Source: G963663735 sp963663735
Lineage (GTDB): Bacteria; Acidobacteriota; UBA6911; RPQK01; JAPXNP01
DNA: 64,000 nucleotides
Assembly: GCA_963663735.2 (NCBI GenBank)
Contig: CAXXHN010000001.1
Coordinates: forward strand, 992,001-1,056,000
Direction: 5' to 3'
The notes below the pieces were generated by a model that was not told the DNA's origin, searched no databases, and saw only the letters and a list, made by a program, of their open reading frames with translations. A program made the translations under genes and the position numbers. This document shows positions 61,706 to 64,000 of this stretch, one piece after another (position 1 is the first letter of the stretch; each line of letters begins with the position of its first letter).

Positions 61706-62882
61706 AAATGGTTACTCCCTGTACAACCCTGTTAATGACACCTGAAGCGCTTGGACAATCAGGTTTGAGCCCGAGATTCATTGATTTGAAGGTTCCCAGA
61801 ATCTGGCCGACAGTGACATCTGTCATGATCCTGAACTGGTCTTCCACCGCCTGGCCATCAGGGAAAAGCTCCACAACGTAATCGGTCATGGCCCGAATAT
61901 CCTTATCAGCCCGGTCACAGACCACGAGTGTGGCCATGCCCTGATTTTTCTGGTTCAGCTCCCGGAGCATATCCACCTCATACCTTCGCACGGAGGAGGT
62001 TGAGGAGAGGCTGGCAATCACAACACAGGTATCATCAACAAATACCTGGGGGCCATGGCGCAGACCCAGAAAAGATTCAAATTTAGCAGTAACCTGGCCA
62101 TCGGTCATTTCCTGCATTTTAAGCTGGCATTCCTCCATGGTCCCGAAAAGCGTATTGGAGCCAAGATAACAGGCCCGTTTAAAAGGTTTGGTTCCAAACT
62201 CAGCAAGCATGTCCCCATACTCGCCGAAGACACGCCGGGCACCCTCTCCCAGTTTCCGGCAGGTATCCTTCAGGTAACTCTCGTTATCCAGCCAGGGAAG
62301 GCTGGCGGCCACCATGGCCATGGTTGAAAATGAACTGGTCATAACCAGGGAGCGGTCATCAGTCTCCTCCGGGAGGAGAATACAGTAGGCGGCGAGGTCA
62401 TCCCGCGACCTTTTTGCCAAAGCGCCTTCGTGATTGCAGGTAATTACCAGCTGTTTAATCCCAGGGTAATATTTATTTATTACATCATAGGTTGCTACTG
62501 ATTCCGGAGAATTGCCGGACCTGGCAAAGGAAAGCACCGTATACTCATTTCCGTCAACAAGAAATTCCCGGCCATGCGTAACCATGTGGGCTGTCGGGAC
62601 CGAAATGACTTCCCTACGGAATCCTTTTCGCAGGAGATTACAGATCGAACTGCCTATATATTCTGAGCTGCCCGCCCCACACAGTAAAAGGGTTGATTTC
62701 CGTTCTCCGACCAGTCCAGCTTCCCCCAGGAAAGAAAGGATATTCCCTTTCTGTTCCAGGATAAGCTCTAATGCCTTCATCCAGGTGTCAGGCTGTTGTT
62801 TTATTTCACGGGGGGTATCAACAACTCCAAGGCGGTTTTTTTCTTCATCACTTAAATCCAGCAGTTTTAAAAAAGCACTCAT
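61695..62882 (-). CDS. agaS: SIS-domain AgaS-type sugar isomerase/deaminase
   Basis: A 395-residue tandem SIS-domain protein of the AgaS class, galactosamine-6-phosphate deaminase/isomerase that yields tagatose 6-phosphate. CGAGSSEYIGSSICNLLRK and SFARSGNSPESVATYDV are the first-domain sugar-phosphate loops; a second SIS domain (CYLGSNTLFGTMEECQLKMQEMTDG) follows. The DDTCVVIASLSSTS region closes it. GAGG lies about eight bases before ATG 62882. It overlaps gatZ downstream and lies 98 bases after the kinase gene, one unit pfkB-agaS-gatZ. Confidence 0.9.
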   Translation of the reverse strand: MSAFLKLLDLSDEEKNRLGVVDTPREIKQQPDTWMKALELILEQKGNILSFLGEAGLVGERKSTLLLCGAGSSEYIGSSICNLLRKGFRREVISVPTAHMVTHGREFLVDGNEYTVLSFARSGNSPESVATYDVINKYYPGIKQLVITCNHEGALAKRSRDDLAAYCILLPEETDDRSLVMTSSFSTMAMVAASLPWLDNESYLKDTCRKLGEGARRVFGEYGDMLAEFGTKPFKRACYLGSNTLFGTMEECQLKMQEMTDGQVTAKFESFLGLRHGPQVFVDDTCVVIASLSSTSSVRRYEVDMLRELNQKNQGMATLVVCDRADKDIRAMTDYVVELFPDGQAVEDQFRIMTDVTVGQILGTFKSMNLGLKPDCPSASGVINRVVQGVTIYDI

Positions 62883-62980
62883 GTCTAATCCTCTTTATTT
62901 CAGTATCATTGTAATTAATATTCCGTCAATCCACAGGCCTTCACCTGTCAGAGGCCTTTCCTCTCAACATTCCGGCACAT

Positions 62981-63925
62981 TCATGATTTGTTCTTAATCT
63001 CCAGTCCCTGGGATTCAAGAAAACCCATGACCTGCCTGCAACTGGACCGGGCATTTACCCCGCCTACAAACTCGCAGCTGCGCGCGCCTGACGCATTGGC
63101 AAAAAGAGCCGCGTCCTCCCGGCTCAATCCATTTTCCAGGGTCGCGTAGATGAATCCCGCATCAAATGAATCGCCCGCACCGGTGGTGTCTACAACATCA
63201 GCTTTCAGTCCCGGAACCTTAAGAACCCTGTTTCCGGACCAAAGTAACGCACCTGCAGCGCCGATTTTCACTACCGGACAGGCTGTGACTGCAACCAGCT
63301 CTTCACAGGCCTGGGACGGATTACCCGCCCCCGTTATTGACAGGGCTTCATCCTCATTAACAAAAAGATAGTCAAGCCGGGGCATCCATTTGTCCATAAA
63401 CTTCCATCCTTCAGATTCATCCCACTGGGGATCAAGGGATGTCCCAATCCCATGGTTTTTTGCATATTTCAGTACATCTTCGACTCCAGGGAGAAAATTA
63501 TCCTGGAGATACAGCCCGGCCAGATGGATATGATCAAATCCCTCAATCATTGATAAGTCTATGTAGGCAGTTCCAAACTCCGCGATTGTACCGGGATAGG
63601 TCACCTGGGTTCTTGTCCCTTCATAAATCAGGTTAACCGTAACTCCGGTTTTAACTTTGTCGGTCCTCCTAATAAGACTGGTATTGATTCCGAATTTCTT
63701 CATGCCAGAGACCATGAAATCTCCATATTCATCAGAACCTGCCAGCCCCAGGAAAGAAGCGTCGCCCCCCAGGGAAGCATAAGCGCAGGAACATATTGCC
63801 GTAGAACTGCCAATGGTCAGTTCAAAGGAAGAACAGCTTATTTCGCGATCCAGCACTGGAAAGGATTCCAGGCCACCCATCATGATATCCACGTTTATTT
63901 CACCAATAAACAAAACCTTTTTCAT
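62981..63925 (-). CDS. PfkB family sugar kinase
   Basis: A 314-residue ribokinase-family kinase. GEINVDIMMGGLES opens the substrate loop, and DTTGAGDSFDAGFIYA near residue 245 is the PfkB signature with the catalytic Asp. In its operon with agaS and gatZ it is most likely a tagatose-6-phosphate kinase (or 1-phosphofructokinase/fructokinase). The ATG at 63925 follows GGAG at six bases; an in-frame ATG at 63964 is less well supported. Cytoplasmic. The gene's upstream side is cut by the window end, where a possible further gene may begin. Confidence 0.88.
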   Translation of the reverse strand: MKKVLFIGEINVDIMMGGLESFPVLDREISCSSFELTIGSSTAICSCAYASLGGDASFLGLAGSDEYGDFMVSGMKKFGINTSLIRRTDKVKTGVTVNLIYEGTRTQVTYPGTIAEFGTAYIDLSMIEGFDHIHLAGLYLQDNFLPGVEDVLKYAKNHGIGTSLDPQWDESEGWKFMDKWMPRLDYLFVNEDEALSITGAGNPSQACEELVAVTACPVVKIGAAGALLWSGNRVLKVPGLKADVVDTTGAGDSFDAGFIYATLENGLSREDAALFANASGARSCEFVGGVNARSSCRQVMGFLESQGLEIKNKS

Positions 63926-64000
63926 ATCAGCTCCAAAAAATTTGTGTTCTTCAACCAGGGCCATCTCATAGCGTACAGGCTTGCCGGACGGACCCCGTCA

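Noticed and set aside
63926..64000. Possible end of an upstream gene ahead of pfkB
   Set aside because: The pfkB frame is open with codon-like sequence (GKPVRYEMALVEEHK) back to a TGA at the window edge, and another frame stops over the pfkB ATG. It is too short and cut off to call.
1..64000. CRISPR array, prophage, IS element, rRNA
   Set aside because: No regularly spaced repeats, transposase, phage structural or rRNA sequence was recognised on either strand.

Overview
The window looks like chromosome from an uncultured or little-studied Gram-negative, probably anaerobic, heterotroph that lives on host-type or algal-type glycoproteins. It is dense with exported proteins (Sec, lipoprotein and twin-arginine signals), glycoside hydrolases, amino-sugar catabolism and peptidases. 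I see no phage, insertion sequence, CRISPR array or rRNA operon, no SusC/SusD pair and no recognisable transcription factor. The gene mix (Tat-exported DUF362 and Gfo/Idh proteins, cytidylate-kinase-like protein next to a DUF299 kinase, Spy-like protein, BACON/CARDB protease) would suit Acidobacteriota/Aminicenantes-like or PVC/FCB-type bacteria, but this placement is inference. Most genes have a clear GGAG-type ribosome binding site, which decided many starts.

Layout. 1-2.6 kb: the start of a Tat-exported protein, an exported PHP-domain protein and a zinc polyol dehydrogenase. 2.6-7.6 kb (minus): a four-gene unit of Asp/Glu-type racemase, two tandem NhaC-family antiporters and a PLP C-S lyase broken by a 7-A frameshift. 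7.8-13.3 kb: GH92 alpha-mannosidase and GH95 fucosidase, with a small secreted protein and its decayed paralogue. 13.5-20.2 kb: Spy-like protein, M3 peptidase, tRNA-Asp, B12-type radical SAM protein, metallophosphoesterase. 20.4-28 kb (minus): a methyltransferase-glycosyltransferase fusion, two tandem GH109-like Gfo/Idh proteins, N-acetylneuraminate lyase and a Na+/solute symporter. 28-34 kb: PIG-L deacetylase, UDP-galactopyranose mutase, DUF362 protein and an alpha/beta-hydrolase-sialidase fusion. 34-38.8 kb: lipoprotein beta-propeller, then a tightly packed unit of split sulfopyruvate/phosphonopyruvate decarboxylase (comD, comE), aldehyde dehydrogenase and an ATP-grasp ligase. 38.8-43.3 kb: housekeeping-like genes (cytidylate-kinase-like protein, PEP synthase regulator, DnaQ-type exonuclease, phospholipid-type methyltransferase). 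43.4-47.2 kb (minus): a secreted arginine-deiminase-fold enzyme, a tiny membrane protein that may be a selenoprotein, and an M14 carboxypeptidase. 47.8-56.6 kb: Gfo/Idh oxidoreductase, SAM hydrolase, GH29 fucosidase, YdjC deacetylase, LacD-type aldolase and two membrane-linked glycosyltransferases. 56.7-64 kb: a 1219-residue M12B-type metalloprotease and a minus-strand GatZ-AgaS-PfkB galactosamine catabolic unit.

How the genes fit together: exported sialidase-like, fucosidase (GH29, GH95), alpha-mannosidase (GH92) and GH109-like enzymes could strip N-glycans and mucin-type O-glycans while the M12B, M14 and M3 peptidases attack the protein. N-acetylneuraminate lyase, the symporter, AgaS, PfkB, GatZ and the LacD-like aldolase would take sialic acid and galactosamine into central metabolism.

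The strongest leads for something new are: (1) a bacterial homologue of the plant DUF579 (IRX15/GXM) methyltransferase domain fused to a GT32-like glycosyltransferase at 20.4-21.8 kb; (2) the comD-comE-aldehyde dehydrogenase-ATP-grasp unit, which reads like a route to a sulfoacetyl or phosphonoacetyl conjugate; (3) the 48-codon candidate selenoprotein at 45.15-45.30 kb, with an in-frame UGA and a bSECIS-like hairpin; (4) the alpha/beta-hydrolase-sialidase fusion.
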